The position numbers were made by a program, and so were the translations under genes. Under the pieces are notes generated by a model, which was not told the origin of the DNA, did no database searches, and saw only the letters and a list, made by a program, of their open reading frames with translations. DNA of 5,735 nt, from the NCBI GenBank assembly GCA_026982235.1, contig JALSHM010000044.1:1-5735 (forward strand). The letters are read 5' to 3'. Position 1 is the stretch's first letter. Every line of letters begins with the position of its first letter. Origin of the DNA: Robiginitomaculum sp. (GTDB lineage Bacteria > Pseudomonadota > Alphaproteobacteria > Caulobacterales > Maricaulaceae). Of the stretch, positions 1-5,735 are shown one piece after another.

Positions 1-105
1 CATACCCGCATGGCGGCCATATGCCTTGGTCAATACATGGATGATTGTCGAAGTTTCACCGTGGGACTTGACCGACAATATATATCCGTCCGCACTCCAC
101 TTCAT
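1..105 (-). CDS. recO: RecO, DNA repair protein, N-terminal fragment (runs off the window)
   Basis: Only the first 35 codons are present; the gene continues past position 1. The fragment begins MKWSADGYILSVKSHGETST and continues through a VLTKAYGRHAGM segment. This matches the RecO N-terminus, an OB-fold, where a W-x-x-x-G-hydrophobic-L start is followed by HGE-(T/S) and then a T-x-x-x-GR-x-(A/G)G segment. In the family, RecO works with RecR to load RecA on SSB-coated single-stranded DNA in RecF-pathway gap repair, and it also anneals strands. The ATG at 105 is chosen because it gives the family-typical N-terminus and has GAGAG seven bases upstream. Two ATGs nearer the era stop (at 122 and 119) lie in another frame and stop after a few codons. 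It lies 16 nt downstream of era, as in the widespread era-recO pair, so co-transcription is likely. Identification is good although the fragment is short. Confidence 0.88.
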   Translation of the reverse strand, partial: MKWSADGYILSVKSHGETSTIIHVLTKAYGRHAGM

Positions 106-112
106 TGCTCAT

Positions 113-117
113 CTCTC
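113..117 (-). promoter_or_regulatory. recO ribosome binding site
   Basis: On the minus strand GAGAG lies 7 nt before the recO ATG at 105, inside the 16-nt era-recO gap. It supports that ATG over the two out-of-frame ATGs (122 and 119) next to the era stop codon. The match to the anti-Shine-Dalgarno sequence is partial. Confidence 0.5.
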
Positions 118-121
118 ATCA

Positions 122-1087
122 TCAGACATCAAACTCAAGACCACTCTCAAGATATTTGCTGCGGTCTTCGCTCCAGTTTTCACGTACTTTGACGAATAAG
201 AATAAATGCACTTTTTTGCCAAAACTCGCGCGCATATCGCGCCTTGCCATTTGCCCGATTTGCTTGATGGTTTGCCCACCCTTGCCCAGCACTATTGGCT
301 TTTGCGATTTGCGGCGCACATAGATGATTTGCTCAATTTTTATATCGCCATTGTTCATTTGCATCCACTTTTCGGTTTCCACATGGGACGCATAGGGCAA
401 TTCATTGTGTAAGCGCATGAATAATTTTTCGCGGGTTATCTCTGCCGCCATCAGACGCGACGGAATATCCGCTGCTTGATCGGGTGGGTATAAATAGGAA
501 CCTACCGGCATGTCCTCAGCCAGCTTATCCGCCAACTGCTTGACGCCTGCGCCCTTCAGAGCCGAAATCATGAATATATCCGTATAAGCTTTTGTTTCTT
601 CGAATATTTTTATCAATTCCAACAAATGCGATTTTTCCATTTCGTCGATTTTATTCAGGGCTAGATATACGGGGCGGTCACCGGAACGCTTGACCAAGCC
701 TTTGACGACACGGTCCGTATCCCCGGCGGCCTTTTTATCCTGTCCGCTGGCTTGTGCGCCGTGCCTAACTTTGGCATAGGACGGCGCATCCACCACGTGA
801 ACAATGACATCAGCATCCGCCACCCCACTCCACGCGGCATGTACCATAGATCTGTCCAAACGCCCACCAGAGCCACCGCGCGGCTCAAAAATTCCGGGCG
901 TATCCACCAACACAATTTGCGCACCCTCGTGCATAGCAATGCCGCGCACTTGAAAACGGGTGGTTTGGATTTTGTGAGTGACAATAGAAATTTTCTCCCC
1001 GACCAGCGCGTTAACCAGAGTAGACTTACCCGCATTGGGCGCACCGATAATGGCCGCAAAGCCGGCTTTGGTTTTTAAATCGTTCAT
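122..1087 (-). CDS. era: GTPase Era, ribosome assembly factor
   Basis: Era is an essential GTPase that binds the 3' end of 16S rRNA and helps mature the 30S subunit. The 321-residue translation has the full GTPase set: P-loop GAPNAGKS (15-22), switch I QTTRFQVRG (41-49), DTPG (62-65), NKID (145-148) and SAL (175-177). A C-terminal KH domain carries IVLGKGGQTIK (265-275) with the GxxG loop, followed by KVRENWSEDR near the end. It is about 20 residues longer than E. coli Era. The extra length falls in a glycine-rich stretch GGSGG (71-75) beside switch II and in a polar stretch (about 103-136) before NKID; a similar second extension occurs in Caulobacter-type Era as I recall it. The ATG lies one base after the rnc stop (TAACATG), with no clear Shine-Dalgarno sequence, so translation is probably coupled to rnc. 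The rnc-era-recO order supports the call. Confidence 0.97.
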   Translation of the reverse strand: MNDLKTKAGFAAIIGAPNAGKSTLVNALVGEKISIVTHKIQTTRFQVRGIAMHEGAQIVLVDTPGIFEPRGGSGGRLDRSMVHAAWSGVADADVIVHVVDAPSYAKVRHGAQASGQDKKAAGDTDRVVKGLVKRSGDRPVYLALNKIDEMEKSHLLELIKIFEETKAYTDIFMISALKGAGVKQLADKLAEDMPVGSYLYPPDQAADIPSRLMAAEITREKLFMRLHNELPYASHVETEKWMQMNNGDIKIEQIIYVRRKSQKPIVLGKGGQTIKQIGQMARRDMRASFGKKVHLFLFVKVRENWSEDRSKYLESGLEFDV

Positions 1088-1088
1088 G

Positions 1089-1811
1089 TTATTCGGGCCA
1101 ATTTTCTAATAAATGCCGGGCGGCATAGCGCTCCGCATCTTTTTTGGATTTACCCGTGCCCTTTGCCGTACCAAGGCCGGGTACGTCAACCTCTATCACA
1201 AATAAAGGACGGTGATCCGGGCCGCTCCGCTGAGCAACCGTATAACTAGGCAGGCCATAACCTGCGGCAGAGGCTTTTTCTTGCAAATCGGTTTTTGGGT
1301 CTTTGTTATTTTTACTAAAGACATTTTCTATTTCGTCTTGCCAAAACGCGGCAAAAAATTCACTTGCGGCAGATAAACCGCCGTCCAGATATATGGCCGC
1401 GAGCAATGCCTCGCACGCATCCCCCAATATAGAGGTTTTATCCCGCCCGCCTTGTCGTACTTCAGAGGGCGACATCAGCAAATATGCCCCCAAGTCCACG
1501 CGCCGCGCCACCCGAGCACAGGCTTCCTTGCGCACCAAAGCATTCAGCCGCCGCGCCATACTACCTTCATTCCCGACATCAAGTCCGTACAATCGCTCTG
1601 CTGTCAACAATCCTAAAACCCGATCCCCAAGAAACTCTAGCCGTTCATAATTAGAGTTTTTACTGCGCCCATCACCATAGGACGGATGGGTTAAGGCTGT
1701 TTCGATAATTTTCTTATTCTTAAACTGGTAGCGGATTTCCGCCTCAAGCTTTGCCAAGCGCCTTAACATTTGGGGCGAAACTTTTGTTCTAGATTTCATT
1801 ATATTAGACAT
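1089..1811 (-). CDS. rnc: Ribonuclease III
   Basis: RNase III cuts double-stranded RNA, releasing rRNA precursors from the primary transcript and processing some mRNAs. It acts as a homodimer in the cytoplasm with Mg2+. The 240-residue protein has the endonuclease domain first (about 15-165) with the signature ERLEFLGDRV at 56-65. The expected metal ligands and catalytic acids are present: E56, E59 and D63 in the signature, and D131 and E134 in the GDACEAL segment. A double-stranded RNA-binding domain follows (about 170-237), starting DPKTDLQE and ending with the basic GTGKSKKDAERYAA helix. Length is normal. The ATG at 1811 directly follows the lepB stop (TAAATG) and has AAAAGGA nine bases upstream; an in-frame Met5 is a weaker alternative. 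There is no untranslated leader, unlike the E. coli rnc-era-recO operon, whose leader is cut by RNase III for autoregulation. Confidence 0.97.
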   Translation of the reverse strand: MSNIMKSRTKVSPQMLRRLAKLEAEIRYQFKNKKIIETALTHPSYGDGRSKNSNYERLEFLGDRVLGLLTAERLYGLDVGNEGSMARRLNALVRKEACARVARRVDLGAYLLMSPSEVRQGGRDKTSILGDACEALLAAIYLDGGLSAASEFFAAFWQDEIENVFSKNNKDPKTDLQEKASAAGYGLPSYTVAQRSGPDHRPLFVIEVDVPGLGTAKGTGKSKKDAERYAARHLLENWPE

Positions 1812-2588
1812 TTACCGTAGTCCTTTTAAAAAGCGACTCCCGCGCATTTTACCCCATGTCCACGGTTTTTTGATACTAAACCCGTCCTCAACTGACAAGA
1901 GAATAAATTCTGCCCGCCCAACCAGGTGGCTCGCGGGCACATAGCCGACACCGCCAATTTGCGGACTATAACGACTATCCAATGATTGGTCGCGGTTGTC
2001 GCCCATGAAAAAATACTGTCCTGGCGGCACATTATAAACGCCCGTATTATCCACTTCACTACCGATTTTCTGATCGATAATCATATGTGATTTTTGCACA
2101 TTAGAAAATGTCTCTCTATACAGGCTGATCTTAAGTGGATTACCCGCTTTATCCGTCTGTGTTGTCTCAGACAATTCCGCAATGTGTTGCGCACGGCCAT
2201 TGATATATAAAACCCCATCTTTCATCTGAATTTCATCCCCTGGCAGGCCAACCAAGCGTTTAACATAAAACACTTTGCTCTCTGCGGGTTTGAAAACAAT
2301 AATATCACCGCGTGCGGGCGCATTTTCAAAAATACGTCCCTTAGATATGGGTAATTCTACAAATGGCGCCGCATATTTCCCATAGCCCAAAGAGTATTTA
2401 CTGGTAATCAAATAATCCCCCTTATACAAATTAGGCTCCATAGAGCTTGAGGGGATACGAAAAGGTCTGAACAAAAAAGTGCTGATAAAAAAAGCGATGA
2501 GCATAGCCATCGTGATGGTTTTAAGCGTTTCAAAAATGAAACCCCCAATACCAATTTTTCTGTTTTGATTATCAGTCGGATTGCTCAT
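1812..2588 (-). CDS. lepB: Signal peptidase I (leader peptidase)
   Basis: LepB is the membrane-bound Ser/Lys protease that removes signal peptides from proteins exported by Sec and Tat, on the periplasmic side of the inner membrane. The 258-residue protein has a short N-terminal cytoplasmic segment and one hydrophobic span (about 16-40). The nucleophile motif IPSSSMEPNL follows at 45-54, with S49 the likely catalytic serine. The general-base lysine K110 lies in YVKRLVGLPGDEI (108-120). The family signature GDNRDQSLDSR is at 196-206. A single membrane span is usual for alphaproteobacterial enzymes, whereas E. coli LepB has two. The ATG at 2588 overlaps the acpS stop by 4 nt (ATGA) and has GAGGTG immediately upstream. 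The stop abuts the rnc start. The pairing with rnc is also found in the E. coli lepB-rnc-era-recO cluster. Confidence 0.97.
   Translation of the reverse strand: MSNPTDNQNRKIGIGGFIFETLKTITMAMLIAFFISTFLFRPFRIPSSSMEPNLYKGDYLITSKYSLGYGKYAAPFVELPISKGRIFENAPARGDIIVFKPAESKVFYVKRLVGLPGDEIQMKDGVLYINGRAQHIAELSETTQTDKAGNPLKISLYRETFSNVQKSHMIIDQKIGSEVDNTGVYNVPPGQYFFMGDNRDQSLDSRYSPQIGGVGYVPASHLVGRAEFILLSVEDGFSIKKPWTWGKMRGSRFLKGLR
1821..1827 (-). promoter_or_regulatory. rnc ribosome binding site inside the end of lepB
   Basis: AAAAGGA on the minus strand lies 9 nt before the rnc ATG at 1811, within the last codons of lepB. It decides the rnc start in favour of 1811 over the in-frame ATG four codons later (1799). 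It also means rnc can be initiated by ribosomes binding inside the lepB coding region. Confidence 0.65.
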
Positions 2589-2977
2589 AGCACCTCTATC
2601 ATCACAAAAGCTTGGGCATAGGGATAATCATCGCTCAAGCTAAGGTGAATTTTCCACGTTTGGCCGTCTTGTATATGTGCTTGTAGCCGCTTGAGTGCCC
2701 CTGCGTGCAAAACAATCTCTGGCTTGCCCGAGGGGTGGTTGACCACCTCCACATCATGCCAAGACAAAGCCCCTGTATGGGTGCCCGCCAAGGCTTTAGC
2801 TGTCGCCTCTTTTGCGGCAAAGCGCTTGGCGTATGAGCTAGCCCGCGTGGAACTGGCATCTGAACGCGCCCGCTCAGCCTTAGTAAAAACCTTGTGCGGG
2901 AACCGCTCGCCAAACTTTTCAAGCAAGGATTCAATACGGCGTATATCACAAAGGTCTGTGCCAATTCCAATTATCAA
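2585..2977 (-). CDS. acpS: Holo-[acyl-carrier-protein] synthase, TTG start
   Basis: AcpS transfers the 4'-phosphopantetheine arm of coenzyme A to a serine of acyl carrier protein, which activates fatty acid synthesis. The 130-residue protein is of normal length. It opens with IIGIGTDLCDIRRIE (2-16), where D8 is the expected metal ligand. It continues with KRFAAKEATAKAL (51-63), where E57 is the second ligand, and IHLSLSDD (110-117) near the end. The start codon is TTG at 2977: an in-frame TGA lies only four codons upstream, the intervening codons are not usual starts, and the family N-terminus begins at exactly this point. The start overlaps the pdxJ stop as TTGA. The upstream match to a Shine-Dalgarno sequence is poor (GTGAG, 8 nt away), so expression probably relies on coupling to pdxJ. 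The pdxJ-acpS pair is conserved in many proteobacteria, E. coli included. Confidence 0.96.
   Translation of the reverse strand: MIIGIGTDLCDIRRIESLLEKFGERFPHKVFTKAERARSDASSTRASSYAKRFAAKEATAKALAGTHTGALSWHDVEVVNHPSGKPEIVLHAGALKRLQAHIQDGQTWKIHLSLSDDYPYAQAFVMIEVL
2591..2596 (-). promoter_or_regulatory. lepB ribosome binding site inside acpS
   Basis: GAGGTG on the minus strand lies 2 nt (4 nt counting from GAGG) before the lepB ATG at 2588, within the acpS coding end. Spacing is short but the sequence is a good Shine-Dalgarno match. It supports initiation at the ATGA overlap. Confidence 0.5.
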
Positions 2978-3741
2978 GATGCAATCTCACGCGCCGCGTC
3001 CATCAGCCTGCGCATTTCCTCTATGGCGGGTCTTAGACCCATGGTTATGGCCTCACCGATGATGAAATGCCCTATATTCAGCTCTTTGGCTTCGGGAATG
3101 GCCGCAATTGCCGTCACATTGTCAAAGGTCAAGCCGTGGCCGTAATGGACTTCCAGACCGAGTTTATCTGCTTGCCTCGCCCCTGCCCGCATGGCGTCTA
3201 GTAAGGCTTCTGCCTTATCCGTATCGCCCATATCCAAAGCATGGGCATAAGCACCAGTGTGAAATTCCACGACCTGCGCACCGCAGGACTTGCTGGCGCT
3301 GATTTGGTGTGGGACAGCTTCTATGAACAGGGACACCCGGCTGCCATTCTCAGCTAATGCACGGGCAATCGGGGTGATTTGATTGTGCAAATTGGCCGCA
3401 TCTAACCCGCCCTCTGTGGTGCGTTCTGTGCGTTTTTCAGGGACAAGACAAACGGCGTGCGGCTTGATGGCAAGGGCGATTTCCGCCATTTCTTCAACGC
3501 CAGCCATTTCAAAATTAAGCGGCTTGCCCAGTTCCAAACATAAAGCCTGTAAACGCTTCATATCTGCATCGTTAATATGACGGCGATCTTCGCGCAGATG
3601 GGCTGTGATACCATCAGCCCCCGCCTTTATTGCCAGCCGCGCTGCATCTACCGGATCAGGGTGCAGGCCACCGCGCGCATTGCGCAAGGTGGCGACATGG
3701 TCGATATTGACGCCTAATCGTAGGTATTTTTGTGGCAACAT
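2974..3741 (-). CDS. pdxJ: Pyridoxine 5'-phosphate synthase
   Basis: PdxJ condenses 3-amino-2-oxopropyl phosphate (1-amino-acetone-3-phosphate) with 1-deoxy-D-xylulose 5-phosphate to give pyridoxine 5'-phosphate, the last ring-forming step of the DXP-dependent vitamin B6 pathway. The 255-residue protein is a TIM barrel of usual length. Visible motifs are LRLGVNIDHVATLRNARGG (7-25), ITAHLREDRRHI (45-56) with the likely catalytic H48, NFEMA (76-80) with E78, and VHYGHGLTFDNV (198-209) with the likely catalytic H202. These correspond to H45, E72 and H193 of the E. coli enzyme. The ATG at 3741 shares one base with the pyrE stop (TAATG); a GGGG nine bases upstream is only a weak ribosome-binding match. 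The 3' end overlaps acpS by 4 nt. PdxJ indicates that this organism makes B6 by the DXP route. Confidence 0.97.
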   Translation of the reverse strand: MLPQKYLRLGVNIDHVATLRNARGGLHPDPVDAARLAIKAGADGITAHLREDRRHINDADMKRLQALCLELGKPLNFEMAGVEEMAEIALAIKPHAVCLVPEKRTERTTEGGLDAANLHNQITPIARALAENGSRVSLFIEAVPHQISASKSCGAQVVEFHTGAYAHALDMGDTDKAEALLDAMRAGARQADKLGLEVHYGHGLTFDNVTAIAAIPEAKELNIGHFIIGEAITMGLRPAIEEMRRLMDAAREIAS

Positions 3742-4325
3742 TATTTGAGACCCCGACTGCCTGGTTTAATCGCGGGCAGTGCCGCAAGCTCAGGCGGCAA
3801 ATCATTTTTGTCGTAGGACGGAAACACCCGTGATGCCAGACTAATCAGCGGCACACCAATATCCGCCTTACCACCTGAGCGGTCAAACAAACATGCGCCC
3901 GCAATCACCTCAGCGCCCGTCGCATTGATTGCGGCAATACATTCGCGCGAACTGAGACCTGTGGAGATAATATCTTCCATCATCAAAACTTTTTCGCCGG
4001 GTTCTAGTGTAAAGCCGCGCCGCAAGGTAAATTCGCCGTTCTCGCGCTCAACGAAAATAGATTCCAGCCCCATTTGCCGTGCCATTTCATAACCCGGAAT
4101 GACCCCGCCCATGGCCGGAGCCACGATGATATCTGGCATAACGTCCAATGTGGCTTTTATTTTATGCGCCAAAGCCGCACATAATTTTGCCGTCAGATCC
4201 GGGTTTTTAAACACGAATGCTTTTTGCAAAAAAACCGGACTGCGCCGCCCACTCGACAGAATAAAATGCCCCTCTAGCAGCGCACCCGCCTGTTTAAACA
4301 CGTCTAAAACGTCATCTGTATTCAT
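3741..4325 (-). CDS. pyrE: Orotate phosphoribosyltransferase
   Basis: PyrE converts orotate and PRPP to orotidine 5'-monophosphate and pyrophosphate, the fifth step of de novo UMP synthesis. The 194-residue protein has the type I phosphoribosyltransferase fold. The N-terminal hood carries GHFILSSGRRSPVFLQ (19-34), where the family has a GHF-x-LSSG motif. The mid-region IIVAPAMGGVIPGYEMAR (66-83) matches the family. The PRPP-binding loop is KVLMMEDIISTGLSSRE (112-128), with the acidic pair E117-D118 followed by STG where many homologues have TTG. The ATG at 4325 is preceded by AGGAA at good spacing, in the 21-nt gap after rel. This gap is too short for the kind of transcription attenuator that controls pyrE in E. 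coli. The stop shares a base with the pdxJ start. Confidence 0.96.
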   Translation of the reverse strand: MNTDDVLDVFKQAGALLEGHFILSSGRRSPVFLQKAFVFKNPDLTAKLCAALAHKIKATLDVMPDIIVAPAMGGVIPGYEMARQMGLESIFVERENGEFTLRRGFTLEPGEKVLMMEDIISTGLSSRECIAAINATGAEVIAGACLFDRSGGKADIGVPLISLASRVFPSYDKNDLPPELAALPAIKPGSRGLK

Positions 4326-4332
4326 TATCTTG

Positions 4333-4337
4333 TTCCT
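4333..4337 (-). promoter_or_regulatory. pyrE ribosome binding site
   Basis: AGGAA on the minus strand lies 7 nt before the pyrE ATG at 4325, in the 21-nt space between rel and pyrE. It is a good match with standard spacing. The space holds nothing else recognisable: no hairpin, T-run or promoter boxes. Confidence 0.65.
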
Positions 4338-4346
4338 AAATATTTT

Positions 4347-5735
4347 CTACACATCAGCCCTGGCGCGACGTACGGACACTACATAGGCACTTGCGCGCAT
4401 GGCTGCAACAATTTGTGAGAGGTGGCGTGTATCGGTAACTTCAATATCCATGACCATATCAAAAAACGACGGGGAGCGTTTGAGGGTCTTGATATTGGTC
4501 ACATTCCCCCCTGCCTCACCGATTATCGCCGTCACTGCCGCCAAAGCACCGGGTACATGTTCAAGCGTGGTAGTCACTTGACCAACCGAAGCGGTTTTTT
4601 CTGCTGATTTTCGCCACGCCAAATCAATCCACAATTCCGGCTGATCCTCAAGACTCGCCAAAAGGTCACAATCAATCGTATGAATGACAATGCCTTTATC
4701 CTTGGTCAAAATACCGACAATCCGATCCCCAGGAATAGGGTAGCAGCATTCCCCAATATGTAGACCGCGCCCTTCTTGAAGACCGTCCCCTTTCACATAG
4801 AGTTTCGCCGTACTGTCATCAATTAAATCCCGGTTCTCCACCGCGCCTGCGGGCACATGCTCACTGCGTCCGGGAAAAACACCATTCATAAAATCACTAA
4901 TGGCCAGATTACCACTGCCCAATGCAATATATAAATCGTCCACGCTGTTATATTGCAATCGTGTCAAAGAATCCTCAAGAGCAGTTTCGCTGAGCGTTTT
5001 ATCTTCTCGAGCAAAGGCATGATCTGCGAGTTTATAGCCAATTTCCCGAAAGCCCGCACTCTCGCCTTTTCTGGCTAAGCGCCGCAAGGCCGAACGGGCT
5101 TTACCGGTTACGACCATACTTTCCCACCCCGGATTAAGCTCTGGCGTCCCGCCGCGAATAATCTTGACCACATCCCCATTTTTCAAGCGTGTGCGCAAGG
5201 GTTTTTCTTGTCGGTTTATCAAAGCACCAATACAGGTATCGCCAACTTTCGTATGCACGGCATAGGCAAAATCGAGCGGTGTCGCCCCTTGGGGCAACGC
5301 AATCAATTCACCCTTGGGGGTGAATGTAAAGACCTGATCGGCGAACATTTCCAGCTTAGCATATTCCAAAAATTCGCCCGCATCCCCGCCGTGTTCCATC
5401 ATTTCGACCAAGTGCCGAATTCGGATTAAAGGATCATATTCGCCAGACTTGGAATTATCATATTCATAGCTATTGTCTTTATAGCTCCAATGGGCGGCAA
5501 TACCGCGCTCGGCCAGATCGTTCATAGCTTCGGTGCGTATCTGGATTTCAACCCGCTGATTATCCGGCCCTAAAATGGTTGTGTGGACACTCTGATAGCC
5601 ATTGGGTTTGGGCACAGAAATGAAATCCCGAAACCGCGCAGGTACACAGCGAAATTTAATATGCAATAAGCCCAAAACTTCATAGCAATCTTCAACACTG
5701 TCAACAATAACGCGAAAAGCGTAAATATCGGCGAC
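4347..5735 (-). CDS. rel: Bifunctional (p)ppGpp synthetase/hydrolase (RelA/SpoT family), 5' truncated
   Basis: The visible 462 codons are the C-terminal part of a long RSH protein, which makes and, in most alphaproteobacteria, also degrades the alarmone (p)ppGpp in starvation. The frame is open to the window edge. The fragment starts VADIYAFRVIVDSVEDCYEV, inside the synthetase domain, and continues with FISVPKPNGYQSVHTT (38-53) and VEIQIRT (62-68); E63 corresponds to the family's catalytic glutamate. A TGS domain follows (about 133-195, VFTFTPKGE onward), then a helical region, a zinc-finger-type domain with GECCYPIPGDRIVGI (328-342) and IHTIDC (351-356), and a C-terminal ACT domain (about 380-456). 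The hydrolase domain would lie upstream of the window, so hydrolase activity cannot be confirmed here. Alphaproteobacteria usually have a single long RSH gene, which favours a bifunctional enzyme. It is the first visible gene of the run, 21 nt before pyrE. Confidence 0.95.
   Translation of the reverse strand, partial: VADIYAFRVIVDSVEDCYEVLGLLHIKFRCVPARFRDFISVPKPNGYQSVHTTILGPDNQRVEIQIRTEAMNDLAERGIAAHWSYKDNSYEYDNSKSGEYDPLIRIRHLVEMMEHGGDAGEFLEYAKLEMFADQVFTFTPKGELIALPQGATPLDFAYAVHTKVGDTCIGALINRQEKPLRTRLKNGDVVKIIRGGTPELNPGWESMVVTGKARSALRRLARKGESAGFREIGYKLADHAFAREDKTLSETALEDSLTRLQYNSVDDLYIALGSGNLAISDFMNGVFPGRSEHVPAGAVENRDLIDDSTAKLYVKGDGLQEGRGLHIGECCYPIPGDRIVGILTKDKGIVIHTIDCDLLASLEDQPELWIDLAWRKSAEKTASVGQVTTTLEHVPGALAAVTAIIGEAGGNVTNIKTLKRSPSFFDMVMDIEVTDTRHLSQIVAAMRASAYVVSVRRARADV

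Noticed and set aside
106..121. Possible terminator between era and recO
   Set aside because: The 16-nt gap has no inverted repeat or T-run and carries the recO ribosome binding site, so read-through is expected.
10..192. Plus-strand open frame opposite the recO start and era end
   Set aside because: Antisense to the conserved RecO N-terminus and Era C-terminus; no independent evidence for coding.
752..1078. Plus-strand open frame of 108 codons opposite era
   Set aside because: It lies wholly antisense to a well-conserved gene, has no recognisable domain and a composition expected of a shadow frame.
1303..1650. Plus-strand open frame of 115 codons opposite rnc
   Set aside because: Antisense to conserved RNase III catalytic-domain codons; Ser/Arg-rich low-information translation, no domain.
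2691..3062. Plus-strand open frame of 123 codons spanning acpS and pdxJ
   Set aside because: It crosses the junction of two solid minus-strand genes and shows no domain or upstream ribosome binding site that would support it.
3741..4325. PyrE as a catalytically altered enzyme because of the STG in place of TTG in the PRPP loop
   Set aside because: Serine for threonine is conservative and the acidic pair and surrounding loop are intact; this looks like normal variation.
4347..5675. A complete rel gene starting at the TTG at 5675
   Set aside because: The frame stays open to 5735 and the residues before it (VADIYAFRVIV...) are conserved synthetase-domain sequence, so the TTG is an internal leucine codon and the gene is cut off by the window.

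Overview
This window is a densely packed housekeeping cluster of a Gram-negative bacterium, with every gene on the minus strand. Transcription therefore runs from high to low coordinates. In that order it reads: rel (bifunctional (p)ppGpp synthetase/hydrolase, 5' end cut off by the window), pyrE, pdxJ, acpS, lepB, rnc, era, recO (only the first 35 codons present). All eight products are recognised from family motifs in the translations. None is broken or frameshifted.

Organism: the run rel-pyrE-pdxJ-acpS-lepB-rnc-era-recO is an arrangement I associate with Alphaproteobacteria. The Era protein also looks alphaproteobacterial: it has an extended segment before the NKID motif and a C-terminus ending in LEFDV. 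Base composition looks close to 50% GC from two sampled lines. That is low for Caulobacter-type organisms but compatible with moderate-GC marine members of the Caulobacterales/Maricaulales (Hyphomonadaceae) group. The class is fairly secure; the family is a guess from memory.

Layout: there is no intergenic space longer than 21 nt, and no room for an internal terminator or a conventional promoter between genes. The junctions, in transcription order, are: rel -21 nt- pyrE; pyrE/pdxJ sharing one base (TAATG); pdxJ/acpS overlapping by 4 nt (TTGA, with a TTG start for acpS); acpS/lepB overlapping by 4 nt (ATGA); lepB/rnc abutting (TAAATG); rnc/era separated by 1 nt (TAACATG); era -16 nt- recO. This strongly suggests one polycistronic unit with translational coupling. 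Its promoter must lie beyond position 5735 or inside coding sequence.

Functionally the cluster joins stringent-response signalling (Rel), pyrimidine synthesis (PyrE), vitamin B6 synthesis (PdxJ), acyl carrier protein activation (AcpS), protein export (LepB), rRNA processing and ribosome maturation (RNase III, Era) and recombinational repair (RecO). I found no mobile element, CRISPR array, RNA gene or new system. The points worth a second look are small: the TTG start of acpS, a glycine-rich insert in the switch II region of Era, the absence of a leader for rnc, and the rearranged order relative to the E. coli version of the same cluster.
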